The notes under the pieces: model-generated
What the model saw: the letters and a program-made list of their open reading frames with translations, nothing else
What the model was told of the DNA's origin: nothing
The model's database searches: none
DNA from: CAYQQU01 sp964419545
Lineage (GTDB): Bacteria; Bacteroidota; Bacteroidia; Chitinophagales; Saprospiraceae
Reading direction: 5' to 3'
Assembly: GCA_964419545.1 (NCBI GenBank)
Contig: CAYQQU010000034.1
Span: 1 to 62,720, forward strand
Length of the DNA: 62,720 bases
Made by a program: the position numbers and the translations under genes
Shown here: one piece after another, positions 33,514 through 42,030 of the stretch
How the letters are laid out: the number at the start of each line of letters is the position of its first letter
Numbering within the stretch: position 1 is the first letter of the stretch

Positions 33514-35805
33514 ATGACCATGCTGTGGCTGGTTTCGGTTTTACTGTCGAACGCTCAGCCGGCCCCTTTTACTGTAGAATTTTCCGTCGAAGGCGGTTTT
33601 TTTGACGCCCCGGTCCATCTGCGCCTGGAAGCGCCTGCCGGGTCGCGCATCTATTTCACGACCGACGGCAGCCGGCCCGGCCGCCGCGCCCGGCTTTACC
33701 GCGAGCCCATCGTGCTGCCGGCCACTACGGTAGTGCGGGCCGTCGCCTACCGGGGGCGCGAAAGGAGCGCGGAAAGCGGACACACTTTCTTTATCAACGA
33801 ACCGCCCACCACTTTCCCTGTTTTTTCGATCGCCATCCCGCCCCGGGATCTTTTCGACCCCGAGGAAGGGTTGTTCGTGCCAGGCTCCGAGGTGCTCGAT
33901 ACGAGCTGGAAAAAATCGGACGCCAACTTCTGGAGCCGTAAAGAGGTCATCGCCCGGGTGGAGATCTTCGAGACCGACAGCAGCCTCGTCTTCAACAGTC
34001 TCACCGGGTTCCGGCTGTTCGGCGGTATGAGCCGCCTGTTCCCCCAGAAGTCGATGGCTCTGGTGGCGCGGGAGCGCTACGGAGAAGACCGTTTTCACTA
34101 TCCCATCTTCGGCAGGGAAGGGCCCGATAAGTTTCGCTTCTTCGTTCTGCGCAATTCCGGCAGCGACTTCGGCCGCTCTCACTTCCGCGACGCGCTGATG
34201 ACCGGCCTGGTGCGCCACTGGGACCTGGAGACCCAGGCCTACCGCCCGGCCATCGTCTATATCAACGGCCGGTACTGGGGGGTGTACAACATCCGGGAGA
34301 AAGTCAACAAATACTTTCTCAATGAGTATTTCGACATCGACAAAGACAGCATCGACCTGATCGAGCACCGGCTCACCCTGAAGGAAGGCGACAAAAGGCA
34401 CTACAAACGATTGCTGCACTACCTGGAAACGCACGATATGAGCATCCCCAGCCACTACGCCGCCGTCGGCGGCATGATGGAGATCGATAATTTTATCGAC
34501 CTGCAGGTCGCTCAGATTTACTTCGACAACCAGGACGCCGGCGGCAACATCAAGTTCTGGCGCCCTCAGACGCGGCACGGGCGGTGGCGCTGGATCTTGT
34601 ACGATACCGACTGGGGGTTCGGATTGCACGATTCGCTGGCGTTCCGCAATAACTCCCTGGCATTTCACACCCGCCCCGACGGCCCCAGCTGGCCGAATCC
34701 GCCCTGGAGCACCTTCATCCTGCGCAAGCTGCTGGAGAACCCCGACTTTCAGGCTGCTTTCGTCAACCGTTTCGCCGATCATCTCAACGAGAGCTTCCGG
34801 CCCGAGCGCGTATTGGCCCACATCGAGGAAAAGTACACCACCCTGCTGCCCGAGATGCCGCGCCATTTTCAACGCTGGCGGCTCAGCCCGGAAGAGTGGG
34901 TGGCCCAGGTCGAACGCATGCGTACTTTTGCACAACGGCGCCCGGCTTACGTTCGTCGCTTCCTGAGCGAGCGCTTTCCCACGGGCCCCCAGCGCACCTT
35001 GCGTGCCGAAGCCACTCCGGGCGGCCGCATCCTCATCAACCGCAACCTGGAAATCGGAGCAGAAGAATGGGAAGGGATTTACTTCGCCGACATCCCGATC
35101 CGCATACGCGCTATTCCCAATTACGGCTACCGCTTTTCCCACTGGGAAGGCATCGACATGCCGCCCCAGGTTCGCGAATTCAGCCTTACCCTCGACGCGC
35201 CCGAACAGCACATCCGGGCGGTATTTGAGCCCTATGTCCATCCGCTGGCCGGCCGGTTGCTGATCAACGAAATCGGCCCCATCGACAAAGGAGCCGGCGA
35301 CTGGCTGGAGCTGATCAACTACTCCGACCAACCGGTGAACCTACGCAACTGGATCATCACCGACCTCAAACACCGGTACCGGCTGCCCGACGCCAGCATC
35401 GGCGCCAATGACTACCTGATTATCTGCGAAGACGAAGCCGCTTTTCGTCAGGCTTATCCGCGCGCTTATCAGGTGCTGGGCAAGCTGCCGTTCGGCCTCA
35501 ACAAAAGGCGGGAAACCATCGCGCTCTACGACCCCATGGGCGCTATGGTCGACAGCATCTCCTACACTTTGTTTCCTACCGATTCGATGTTTACCCTGAG
35601 TCTGCTCCTCCCCCACCTCGACAATAGCGATCAGGAAAACTGGACGATGCGCACCGGTCCGGGCACCCCCAATGCGCCCAACCCTTTTTACGTCACCAGC
35701 CAGATCAAGTCGCGGCAAGCGGCCTGGATGCGTCTGGGTATGGCGGCCGGTCTGCTGCTGATCTGCCTGCTGCTGCTCGGGTTGCGGCGGCATGGGCGGA
35801 TTTAA
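33514..35805 (+). CDS. Membrane-anchored CotH-kinase protein with chitobiase-like and lamin-tail domains
   Basis: About 763 residues. Signal MTMLWLVSVLLSNAQ, then a chitobiase/hexosaminidase C-terminal-type domain (IYFTTDGSRPGRRA), and a CotH-like kinase domain from about 130 to 420 with RNSGSDFGRSHFRDALM, YINGRYWGVYNIREKVNKYF and YDTDWGFGLHDS. A lamin-tail domain follows (RLLINEIGPIDKGAGDWLEL, NLRNWIITDL). A C-terminal helix (MRLGMAAGLLLICLLLLGL) plus RRHGRI anchors it instead of a T9SS domain. CotH proteins phosphorylate spore-coat proteins in Bacillus; the target here is unknown. ATG 33514 is preferred over TTG 33499. Confidence 0.85.
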   Translation: MTMLWLVSVLLSNAQPAPFTVEFSVEGGFFDAPVHLRLEAPAGSRIYFTTDGSRPGRRARLYREPIVLPATTVVRAVAYRGRERSAESGHTFFINEPPTTFPVFSIAIPPRDLFDPEEGLFVPGSEVLDTSWKKSDANFWSRKEVIARVEIFETDSSLVFNSLTGFRLFGGMSRLFPQKSMALVARERYGEDRFHYPIFGREGPDKFRFFVLRNSGSDFGRSHFRDALMTGLVRHWDLETQAYRPAIVYINGRYWGVYNIREKVNKYFLNEYFDIDKDSIDLIEHRLTLKEGDKRHYKRLLHYLETHDMSIPSHYAAVGGMMEIDNFIDLQVAQIYFDNQDAGGNIKFWRPQTRHGRWRWILYDTDWGFGLHDSLAFRNNSLAFHTRPDGPSWPNPPWSTFILRKLLENPDFQAAFVNRFADHLNESFRPERVLAHIEEKYTTLLPEMPRHFQRWRLSPEEWVAQVERMRTFAQRRPAYVRRFLSERFPTGPQRTLRAEATPGGRILINRNLEIGAEEWEGIYFADIPIRIRAIPNYGYRFSHWEGIDMPPQVREFSLTLDAPEQHIRAVFEPYVHPLAGRLLINEIGPIDKGAGDWLELINYSDQPVNLRNWIITDLKHRYRLPDASIGANDYLIICEDEAAFRQAYPRAYQVLGKLPFGLNKRRETIALYDPMGAMVDSISYTLFPTDSMFTLSLLLPHLDNSDQENWTMRTGPGTPNAPNPFYVTSQIKSRQAAWMRLGMAAGLLLICLLLLGLRRHGRI

Positions 35806-35821
35806 CCCGGGTCAACGCTCT

Positions 35822-36379
35822 TCACTCCCCGGGCGAATCCGGCAGCGCTTCCCGGAAGCGCAGGGCCAGCGCCCGGCGATCGAGGACGGGGCCCGGCTCG
35901 TCGAAGAGGAAGAGGACGAAAGCCATGCTTTGACCTTCGCGGTACAGGGCGAGCATTTTGCAATGGCGGGCGGAGGAGAACCCGGTTTTGGGTTGAAAGA
36001 AGAAAACCTTACCCCAATCGGCCTGGTAATCGCGGCGCAGCATTTCCGGTTCGAGCGCCAGCCCGGTGATGCGGGCGTCTTCATCGTTGGTAGCGAGGTG
36101 GAGCAGCAGCTGGGTGGCGCGTACGTGGGGAGGCGCCTAAGGCGGCGTATCGATGAGGTAGCGCATTTCCAGTTTTTCCCGGCGGGAGCGGATGGCAAAG
36201 TCGTAGGACTGGAGGTCGTTTCGCCAGACGGGCAGGCTGCGGTAGTCGGAGTCGATGGGCAGCAGCAGTTCCAGTCCGGCCTGCTCCAGGCGGGCGGCAA
36301 AGTCCGGATCCTGTTTTACCTGGCCGGTGGCGGAAGAAGCAGCGCCGCAGCACAAGAGAAGGAGCAAAATCAGGCGCAT
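35822..36379 (-). pseudogene. Secreted-protein gene interrupted by an in-frame amber codon
   Basis: A frame from ATG 36379 (MRLILLLLLCCGAASSATG, a signal peptide) to TGA at 35822-35824 is open except for one TAG at 36137-36139, codon 81. The reading frame is the same on both sides: ...YLIDTPP, stop, APPHVRATQLLLHLATNDED..., ending LALRFREALPDSPGE. A read-through product would be 185 residues. Both halves have the codon use and composition of real genes. I do not recognise the family. A recent nonsense mutation is the simplest reading; a sequencing error or amber read-through are alternatives. Confidence 0.7.
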
Positions 36380-36533
36380 GGTGCAGCGTATTTGGTGATG
36401 AAAAACGCCACGACAGTCTGCTGCCGTGGCGTTGGTATTTTCGTAAAATGAAAAAGAATCGTTTAAACCTGAGGGTTCAGTCTTTTTTCGGTTGCTATTT
36501 TCCGTGGTGATCAAAAGGGATGGCAAAAAGCGC

Positions 36534-36776
36534 TCAGGCGGGAGGAGCGATGCGGATTTTGTCTTTGATAGACTTGATGAGCGCGGGAGAAGGTTTGCGG
36601 CGGTGGATTTTGCTCTTAATAAATTCGCGGAAGGATTTTTCTTGGCTAAGCACTCTCAAGTAAGCTGGATTGGCCTGGATCTCTCTGAGCAGTTCCCGTT
36701 CTGCACTTTCGCTCAGCTCGTTGTCGAGGTACATCGTCACCTTTTTCACGAGGTTTTGATAATTCTGATCTCTCAT
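36534..36776 (-). CDS. Small anti-sigma-like protein
   Basis: 80 residues. The N-terminal half (VTMYLDNELSESAERELLREIQANPAYLRVL) resembles the helical sigma-binding segment of anti-sigma factors, but there is no HxxxCxxC zinc motif and no membrane helix. The C-terminal half is basic (SKIHRRKPSPALIKSIKDKI). Bacteroidetes often pair such a protein with an ECF sigma factor, which lies 466 bp upstream on the same strand. Sigma binding is therefore inferred. Membrane signalling is unlikely with this gene alone. Confidence 0.7.
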   Translation of the reverse strand: MRDQNYQNLVKKVTMYLDNELSESAERELLREIQANPAYLRVLSQEKSFREFIKSKIHRRKPSPALIKSIKDKIRIAPPA

Positions 36777-37242
36777 GGCTGTTTTTTTTTTGCCTGGTGC
36801 GATGTCTCCCCGGGATTAATGTTCGGCATGACCACAATCTTCCGTCGTTGCCCACCCCGGTAGCGACCCGCCCGGACAAGGAGGCAGCAGACCGGGCATG
36901 AACCGGGCGGCCTGTGTCGCAGTAAGGTCTTGAGGTATTATGGAAATGAAATGCAACATTGGAAGATTAAATAAGGTGAACAAAAAAGCCTGTCTGCGCC
37001 GCCCCACGCGTGCGGTTCCGGTGTGGCGCGAACGAACGGGCGAGCCACGATCCAGGATGCCGGAGGTCAACGCTGGCGGACAGGCCTTTTGGGGTTGGAA
37101 TCCCACCAAGCAGTTTCGGTTAATAAATTTTGTCATCGGCGATCGGCGGCTCACCGGGCGGCGTCGGGGATTTTCATCCCGGGCGGCGCCGCAGTCAGCA
37201 TGGCCGAAAACCGGCGACGGTGTTTGACAATAAAATAGGCAC
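36777..37242. other. Intergenic interval between sigma and partner, with one large structured region
   Basis: 466 bp on the minus-strand path from the sigma gene to its partner. The main feature is the rod-like inverted repeat at 36982-37090. Short open frames here overlap that structure and are not convincing. Confidence 0.5.
36982..37090 (-). ncRNA. Structured RNA or extended terminator downstream of the sigma gene
   Basis: On the minus strand GCCTGTC (37085-37079) pairs with GACAGGC (36994-36988), extended by a CGCC/GGCG pairing, and followed directly by six T. Inside lie CCGG/CCGG and GTGGC/GCCAC pairings, giving a rod of about 105 nt. This could be an unusually long terminator of the sigma transcript or a small stable RNA that ends in an intrinsic terminator. 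It does not match 4.5S, tmRNA or tRNA motifs that I can recognise. Confidence 0.4.
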
Positions 37243-37833
37243 TCACGAGCGCATGTCCCGATAGCCCCGGGAACGAGCATACTCCTTGAGTTTTTCTTTC
37301 AAGAGATTGCGCGCGCGGTGCAGTCGGGACCGCACCGTACCGATGGGGATATCCAGAATTTTCGCAATTTCTTCGTAGGTAAACCCTTCGATATCGCAGA
37401 GCAGGATAACCACCCGGAAGTCGACCGGCAGGGCGTTGACGGCATTGGTTACTTCGTCGCCCATCATGTCCTGGAACATTTCCTCGCGCAGATCCTGATA
37501 GCTGGAGAACTGCGTATCTTCCTCTTCGTTCTGATAGCCGATCACTTCTTCGTAATCGACCTGAGTCGGTTTCCTGCTTTTTTTCCGGTATTGGTTGATG
37601 AAGGCGTTCTTCAGTATCTTGAAGAGCCACGCCTTGGCGTTGGTGCCTTGCTCATACCGGTCGATAAAGCGGAAAGCCTTGAGGTAGGTGTCCTGCACGA
37701 GGTCGTTGGCGTCCTCCTCGTTATAGGTCAGATGGTAGGCAAAAGTATACAACGGATCGATCAGCGGAAGGAGCTCTTCCTCGAAAATAGTTTCCTGCTG
37801 CTTTCTTTCCATATCTTCTTTTGCCATGAGCAT
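37243..37833 (-). CDS. ECF (sigma-70 region 2/4) RNA polymerase sigma factor
   Basis: 196 residues. Region 2 includes LYTFAYHLTYNEEDANDLVQ, TYLKAFRFIDRY and AWLFKILKNAFINQYRKK; region 4 includes LPVDFRVVILLCDIEGFTYE, EIAKILDIPIGTVRSRLHRA. It directs RNA polymerase to a stress or envelope regulon. The start may be MLM or two codons later at MAKEDM. The small anti-sigma-like gene lies downstream on the same strand. A structured hairpin between them may reduce read-through. Confidence 0.92.
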   Translation of the reverse strand: MLMAKEDMERKQQETIFEEELLPLIDPLYTFAYHLTYNEEDANDLVQDTYLKAFRFIDRYEQGTNAKAWLFKILKNAFINQYRKKSRKPTQVDYEEVIGYQNEEEDTQFSSYQDLREEMFQDMMGDEVTNAVNALPVDFRVVILLCDIEGFTYEEIAKILDIPIGTVRSRLHRARNLLKEKLKEYARSRGYRDMRS

Positions 37834-38049
37834 TGCGAAGGTATAAAAATTTCTCTATCGTCGGCGCCACTCCGAATGGCGAATATCCTTCACAGGCGGC
37901 TTTTGACTGATTTTCGTTGCGCTCCGGCGGCAAAGGCGCTGTATACCTCCTGCAACCCTAAAAACTGAGTAGCGCGTTAAAAAGTTCCTGTTGCAAAGAA
38001 TATTAATGACTCAAATCCCTAACTCACTGTCTTACAAACCATTGAACCA

Positions 38050-38673
38050 TCAAAAATCGATGATCTCGATTCCGGGGATGGTGCGTTCGAACCAATGCAG
38101 GGGAGCCTGGTTTTTATCTCCCGTGCGGGTATCGCATTTAAAAAAGAGGTAATACAGCTGCAGATGGTTCCCGATGCGGGAGAGCAGTTTTTCGAGGCGA
38201 TTGCGCCCGGCGACGGGGCGGTGGTAGAGGTGGGTAAGGCGCCAGCTGTAATAAGCTTCGTCGTGCAGTTCTACGATATCCAGGACGGCCTTATCCCGGG
38301 TGAAGCCTTCCAGAAAGCGGCGGGCGTATACGCCATGGTGTTTGCTCCAATCGTGGGGGTAGCTTTTATCTTCTTTGTATTTGAAGGTATCGTGGACAAA
38401 GGTAATGAGCCGCAGCCGCCGCCGGTCGGCGGGGTCGAGCGATAAACGATCAATATTGTCCAGTACTTCCCGGACGTGGCGGTAGATTTCTCCTTCGGGA
38501 TGGCCGAAGCGCGGCGTACCCCAAAGCAGCCCCATGACAAACTCCGGAATATATAGCAGTTGCTTCTCCAGTTCCGTTTCGGGTTGGAGCGTGGCTTCCA
38601 GGTCGATCCGGCCGGAAGGCGCTTTACTCATAGGAGTCGCTTTGATAAAAAACCGGTTTTCATGCGAATGCAT
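38050..38673 (-). CDS. HD-domain phosphohydrolase-like protein
   Basis: 207 residues, or 193 from the inner Met (MSKAPSGRIDLE). The HD-type metal site is suggested by HPEGEIYRHVREVLDNIDRL and LRLITFVHDTFKYKED, with later KHHGVYARRFLEGFT and VELHDEAYYSWRL supplying further His and Asp. HD proteins hydrolyse phosphate esters, often of nucleotides; the substrate here is unknown. No operon partner is evident. Confidence 0.75.
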   Translation of the reverse strand: MHSHENRFFIKATPMSKAPSGRIDLEATLQPETELEKQLLYIPEFVMGLLWGTPRFGHPEGEIYRHVREVLDNIDRLSLDPADRRRLRLITFVHDTFKYKEDKSYPHDWSKHHGVYARRFLEGFTRDKAVLDIVELHDEAYYSWRLTHLYHRPVAGRNRLEKLLSRIGNHLQLYYLFFKCDTRTGDKNQAPLHWFERTIPGIEIIDF

Positions 38674-39020
38674 AGTCGTTCTATCTGGCTGTTAATTTCC
38701 TGTTAAACCAAAAAGGGCGAATAACAAAGCGGTTGTGTCAGGGGTTTATTTTCCGTATTTTATTCGACATATCAGAATAAAGATACCAGATTGAACGCAT
38801 TATTGGTGAAGCAGGCGCCATTTTTTACGGCAAGGCTGCTCCCCGTCCGAGGCCGGGCCTTGAAAAAAGCTTCAAGTTAGGCATCTTGACGAAAAATTGC
38901 AGCGCCGGAGCGCCAAACTTCTCCAAACCGGTTATCAAACAACTGGTTTCCAGTTATTTTTTTAGTATAATTTTTTCTGATCAATTCCCTTTATTTCTTA
39001 TAAGATAAACGCAAGTAACG
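38674..39020. other. Divergent intergenic region, nothing recognised
   Basis: 347 bp between the HD gene and the HtrA gene. AT-rich with a TATAATTTTTT-like stretch around 38965 just upstream of htrA, but I see no complete promoter, hairpin or RNA gene. Confidence 0.45.
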
Positions 39021-40178
39021 ATGAAGCGTTTTTTTTCTCTCGTCTTTGCAGGATTGCTGGGCGGCGCCCTGGCGCTGAGCGGCGCGTATTTGCTGCAAGA
39101 GGAAGGGGCTTCCGCCGCGGCTGAACCTTCGACGCCGGCGATCCCCGCCAATTTCTACAATACCGGGCCGGCCGCCGTCAACGTGCTGACCGACTTCTCC
39201 GAAGCGGCCGAACGCGCCATGCCCGCCGTAGTTCATATCTCTGCTCAGTCGACGCCGACCGCCGATACGGAGGAGGACGACAGCGACCCTTTCCGTTTTT
39301 TCTTCGGCGACGACTTCTCTTTCGGCAATCCCTTCGGACGGGATATGCCGAAACAAGGCACCGGCTCGGGCGTTATTTACACCACCGACGGATACATCAT
39401 CACCAATAATCACGTCGTCGAATTTGCCGATCAGGTAGAAGTTACCCTTTTCGACAACCGCAAGTTCCAGGCCCAGGTCATCGGAACGGATAAGAAGACC
39501 GACCTGGCCGTGCTGAAAATAGAAGCCTACGATCTGCCGACGCTCGATATCGGCAACTCCGACGGAGCCCGGGTGGGCGAATGGGTGCTCGCCGTAGGCA
39601 ACCCGTTCGATCTGACCTCTACGGTTACCGCCGGCATCATCAGCGCCAAGGGGCGCAGCATTCAGTTGCTGGGCGGAGGCGACGCCATCGAGGCTTTCAT
39701 CCAGACGGACGCCGCCGTCAACCCGGGCAATAGCGGGGGTGCGCTCGTCGACCGGGAGGGCAAGCTACTCGGGATCAATACGGCCATTGCCACTCGCACC
39801 GGCGTCTTTTCGGGATATTCTTTCGCTATCCCGGTCAACCTGGTTATCCGCATCGCCGATGATATTATCAAGTACGGCAGTTTCCAGCGCGCCTTCCTCG
39901 GCGTCAACATCTCCGAACTGGATAGCGAATACGCCGAAACGCTAGGCGTAGACATCAGCCAGGGCGTCGTCATCGAAGAGCTGGTCGACGGCGGCTCGGC
40001 TCAATACGCCGGACTGCAGTCCAAAGACATCATCATTGCCGTGGACGGCCGCGAAATCAAAGGCGTTCCGGAATTACAGGAAATAATCGGGCGGGCGAAA
40101 GTCGGAGAAACGATCGTCATTACCGTCAATCGCCGCAATGAAATCCGCGATATTCCCGTTAAGTTAAAAGCCGGCTGA
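39021..40178 (+). CDS. HtrA/Deg-family serine protease with one PDZ domain
   Basis: Periplasmic quality-control protease, 385 residues. An N-terminal hydrophobic segment (FFSLVFAGLLGGALALSGAYLL) acts as signal or anchor. Catalytic triad H131 (TNNHVV), D161 (KTDLAVL) and S238 (NPGNSGGAL). A single PDZ domain starts at about 285 (AFLGVNISELDSEYAETLGV), so the architecture is DegS-like rather than two-PDZ DegP. It may therefore serve sensing or limited proteolysis; whether it relates to the ECF sigma 1.2 kb away is speculative. Confidence 0.93.
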   Translation: MKRFFSLVFAGLLGGALALSGAYLLQEEGASAAAEPSTPAIPANFYNTGPAAVNVLTDFSEAAERAMPAVVHISAQSTPTADTEEDDSDPFRFFFGDDFSFGNPFGRDMPKQGTGSGVIYTTDGYIITNNHVVEFADQVEVTLFDNRKFQAQVIGTDKKTDLAVLKIEAYDLPTLDIGNSDGARVGEWVLAVGNPFDLTSTVTAGIISAKGRSIQLLGGGDAIEAFIQTDAAVNPGNSGGALVDREGKLLGINTAIATRTGVFSGYSFAIPVNLVIRIADDIIKYGSFQRAFLGVNISELDSEYAETLGVDISQGVVIEELVDGGSAQYAGLQSKDIIIAVDGREIKGVPELQEIIGRAKVGETIVITVNRRNEIRDIPVKLKAG

Positions 40179-40527
40179 GGTTCCTTTTTAGCGGTTAGCC
40201 GACAAAGCGGCCAAACTGCGGGAACGATGCGGAGCTTGCTTTTGTAAGAAAGGTAAAACTTTGTTGTCCGCCAACGTTAAGAAATTATTAACAACCGGCG
40301 AAGCAACAATGAAAGCTGAGAAACAGTTTTTAGACATAAAAAAGACTTGTTTAAAGTTGGTTTTTCGTTTTGTTTTGATGCGTCTGTCTTGCCTTTGCGA
40401 GGCAGACGTTTTTTAATACTACCGTCCTTTCAGCGCGCATTCATCATTCCATCGGTTCACTGAAGGGCTGCCCGGGAATGCCGTAACTGCTTTCCTTTTG
40501 AGGGTTGCTCCATTTAATTCGCGCGTT
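40179..40527. other. Intergenic interval with terminator
   Basis: 349 bp between htrA and comF. It holds the terminator at 40381-40414, about 200 nt after the htrA stop. The AT-rich 200 nt before it could be a long 3' UTR or a small RNA; I see no clear promoter. Confidence 0.5.
40381..40414 (+). terminator. Intrinsic terminator downstream of htrA
   Basis: CGTCT pairs with AGACG and GCCT with AGGC around a TTGCG loop, with a 5-nt bulge on the left, followed by six T at 40409-40414. Confidence 0.7.
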
Positions 40528-41223
40528 ATGGATTTCCGTCCTTTCCACCATTTTTTAGATTTGGTTTATCCCAATCTGTGCCTGGCCTGCTGGCGCCATC
40601 TGTCGAGCCGGCGCGACGTTCTTTGTCTGCACTGCGCCTACCAATTGCCGCAAACGCGGTATCATCTCGAACCGGACAATCCTTTTACCGAGCGGTTCTG
40701 GGGGCGGCTGCGCCTGGAACAGGGCGCGGCTTTATTTCACTATGTAAAAGGCGGGCGGGTGCAAAAGCTGGTGCACCAGCTGAAATACGGCGGGCGGCGC
40801 GACGTAGGGCGGCGCCTCGGAGAGCGCTACGGCCGGCAATTGGCCGAAACGCCTCACTTCCGGGAGATCGACCTGATCGTTCCGGTGCCGCTGCACCCGC
40901 GCAAAAAGCACCGGCGGGGCTACAACCAGAGTGACTTGTTTGCGGCGGGACTGGCTGAGAGCCTGTCGGCGCCCTGGCGCCCGGACGTTCTGCGGCGCAC
41001 CACTTTTACAGATACCCAAACGAGCAAATCGCGACTCGAACGACTGGAAAACGTGTTGCAGGCATTTGAACTGGCGGACGAGCCAGCGGTGGCCGGCAAG
41101 CACGTACTGCTGGTAGACGACGTGATGACCACCGGCGCGACCCTCGAAGCCTGCGGCCTGCGGTTGCTCGCAGCGCCCGGCCTTCGGTTGAGTATGGTGA
41201 CGATCGCTATCGCGGCGTCGTAG
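40528..41223 (+). CDS. ComF-family phosphoribosyltransferase-like protein
   Basis: 231 residues. The N-terminus has two CxxC-type pairs (LCLACWRH, LCLHCAYQ) likely to bind zinc. The PRTase fold includes the PRPP-binding loop VLLVDDVMTTGATLEACG and PVPLHPRKKHRRGYNQSDL. ComF proteins support DNA uptake; the enzymatic activity is not settled. ATG 40528 gives the usual family N-terminus. It converges on pyrH with 9 bp between stops, and both stop codons lie in the small palindrome TAGCGGCTACCGCTA at 41221-41235. Confidence 0.9.
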   Translation: MDFRPFHHFLDLVYPNLCLACWRHLSSRRDVLCLHCAYQLPQTRYHLEPDNPFTERFWGRLRLEQGAALFHYVKGGRVQKLVHQLKYGGRRDVGRRLGERYGRQLAETPHFREIDLIVPVPLHPRKKHRRGYNQSDLFAAGLAESLSAPWRPDVLRRTTFTDTQTSKSRLERLENVLQAFELADEPAVAGKHVLLVDDVMTTGATLEACGLRLLAAPGLRLSMVTIAIAAS

Positions 41224-41232
41224 CGGCTACCG

Positions 41233-41949
41233 CTAACCTTCGACGAGGGTGCCGATGGCTTCCCCTTCCACGATCTTCATCAGATTCTCCGGGTTGTTGA
41301 TATCGAAGACGACGATGGGCAGGTTATTTTCCTGGCAGAGGGTGAAGGCCGTCATGTCCATGACGCTGAGGCCCAGGCTGATGACCTTGGCGAAGGTCAG
41401 GCGGTCGAACTTGGTGGCGGTAGGATCTTTTTCCGGATCGGCGGAGTAGATGCCGTCGACGCGGGTGCCTTTGAGGATGACGTCGGCGCTGATCTCATTG
41501 GCGCGCAGCGCTGCGGCCGAGTCGGTAGTAAAATAGGGGCTGCCGGTGCCGGCGGAGAAGATGACGACCCGCCCTTTTTCCAGGTGCCGAATGGCGCGGC
41601 GCCGGATGTAGGGTTCGGCAATGGCTTTCATTTCGATGGCGGACACGAGGCGGGTGTAGACGCCGACGCTTTCCAGAGCGCTCTGGAGGGCCAGGCCGTT
41701 GATCACGGTGGCCATCATCCCCATGTAATCGCCCTGTACGCGATCGATGCCGGAAGCTGCGGCCTGCAGGCCGCGAAAGATATTTCCGCCTCCGATGACC
41801 ACGGCCACTTCCACGCCGCGATCGGTCAGCGTTTTTATTTCGTTGCCGTAATGCTGGAGCATTTCGGGAGAGATGCCGAAATTCTGCTTGCCCATGAGGG
41901 ATTCCCCGCTGAGCTTGAGCAAGATTCTTTTGTACTTTAGTGACGCCAT
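41233..41949 (-). CDS. pyrH: UMP kinase
   Basis: Phosphorylates UMP to UDP in pyrimidine synthesis; cytoplasmic hexamer of the amino-acid-kinase fold. 238 residues from MASLKYKRILLKLSGESL. GVEVAVVIGGGNIFRG and FSAGTGSPYFTTDSAAALRA are diagnostic. It lies downstream of tsf on the same strand, the common rpsB-tsf-pyrH order, but a strong terminator separates them. Confidence 0.96.
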   Translation of the reverse strand: MASLKYKRILLKLSGESLMGKQNFGISPEMLQHYGNEIKTLTDRGVEVAVVIGGGNIFRGLQAAASGIDRVQGDYMGMMATVINGLALQSALESVGVYTRLVSAIEMKAIAEPYIRRRAIRHLEKGRVVIFSAGTGSPYFTTDSAAALRANEISADVILKGTRVDGIYSADPEKDPTATKFDRLTFAKVISLGLSVMDMTAFTLCQENNLPIVVFDINNPENLMKIVEGEAIGTLVEG

Positions 41950-41994
41950 ACGATTGTATTTTACGACTAAAGGTCGCAAAGGTTGCCGGAAAAG

Positions 41995-42030
41995 AAAGGG
42001 GCGAATAAAAATTTTATTCGCCCCTTTTTT
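41995..42030. terminator. Bidirectional terminator between tsf and pyrH
   Basis: AAAGGGGCGAATAAAA (41995-42010) pairs with TTTTATTCGCCCCTTT (42012-42027), a 16-bp perfect stem with almost no loop. T-rich tails occur in both directions (TTTCTTTT on the minus strand, T8 on the plus). It abuts the tsf stop codon. Confidence 0.85.

Noticed and set aside
33541..35331. Long open frame on the opposite strand of the CotH-type gene
   Set aside because: It mirrors the codon bias of the plus-strand gene, which has clear domains and a signal peptide.
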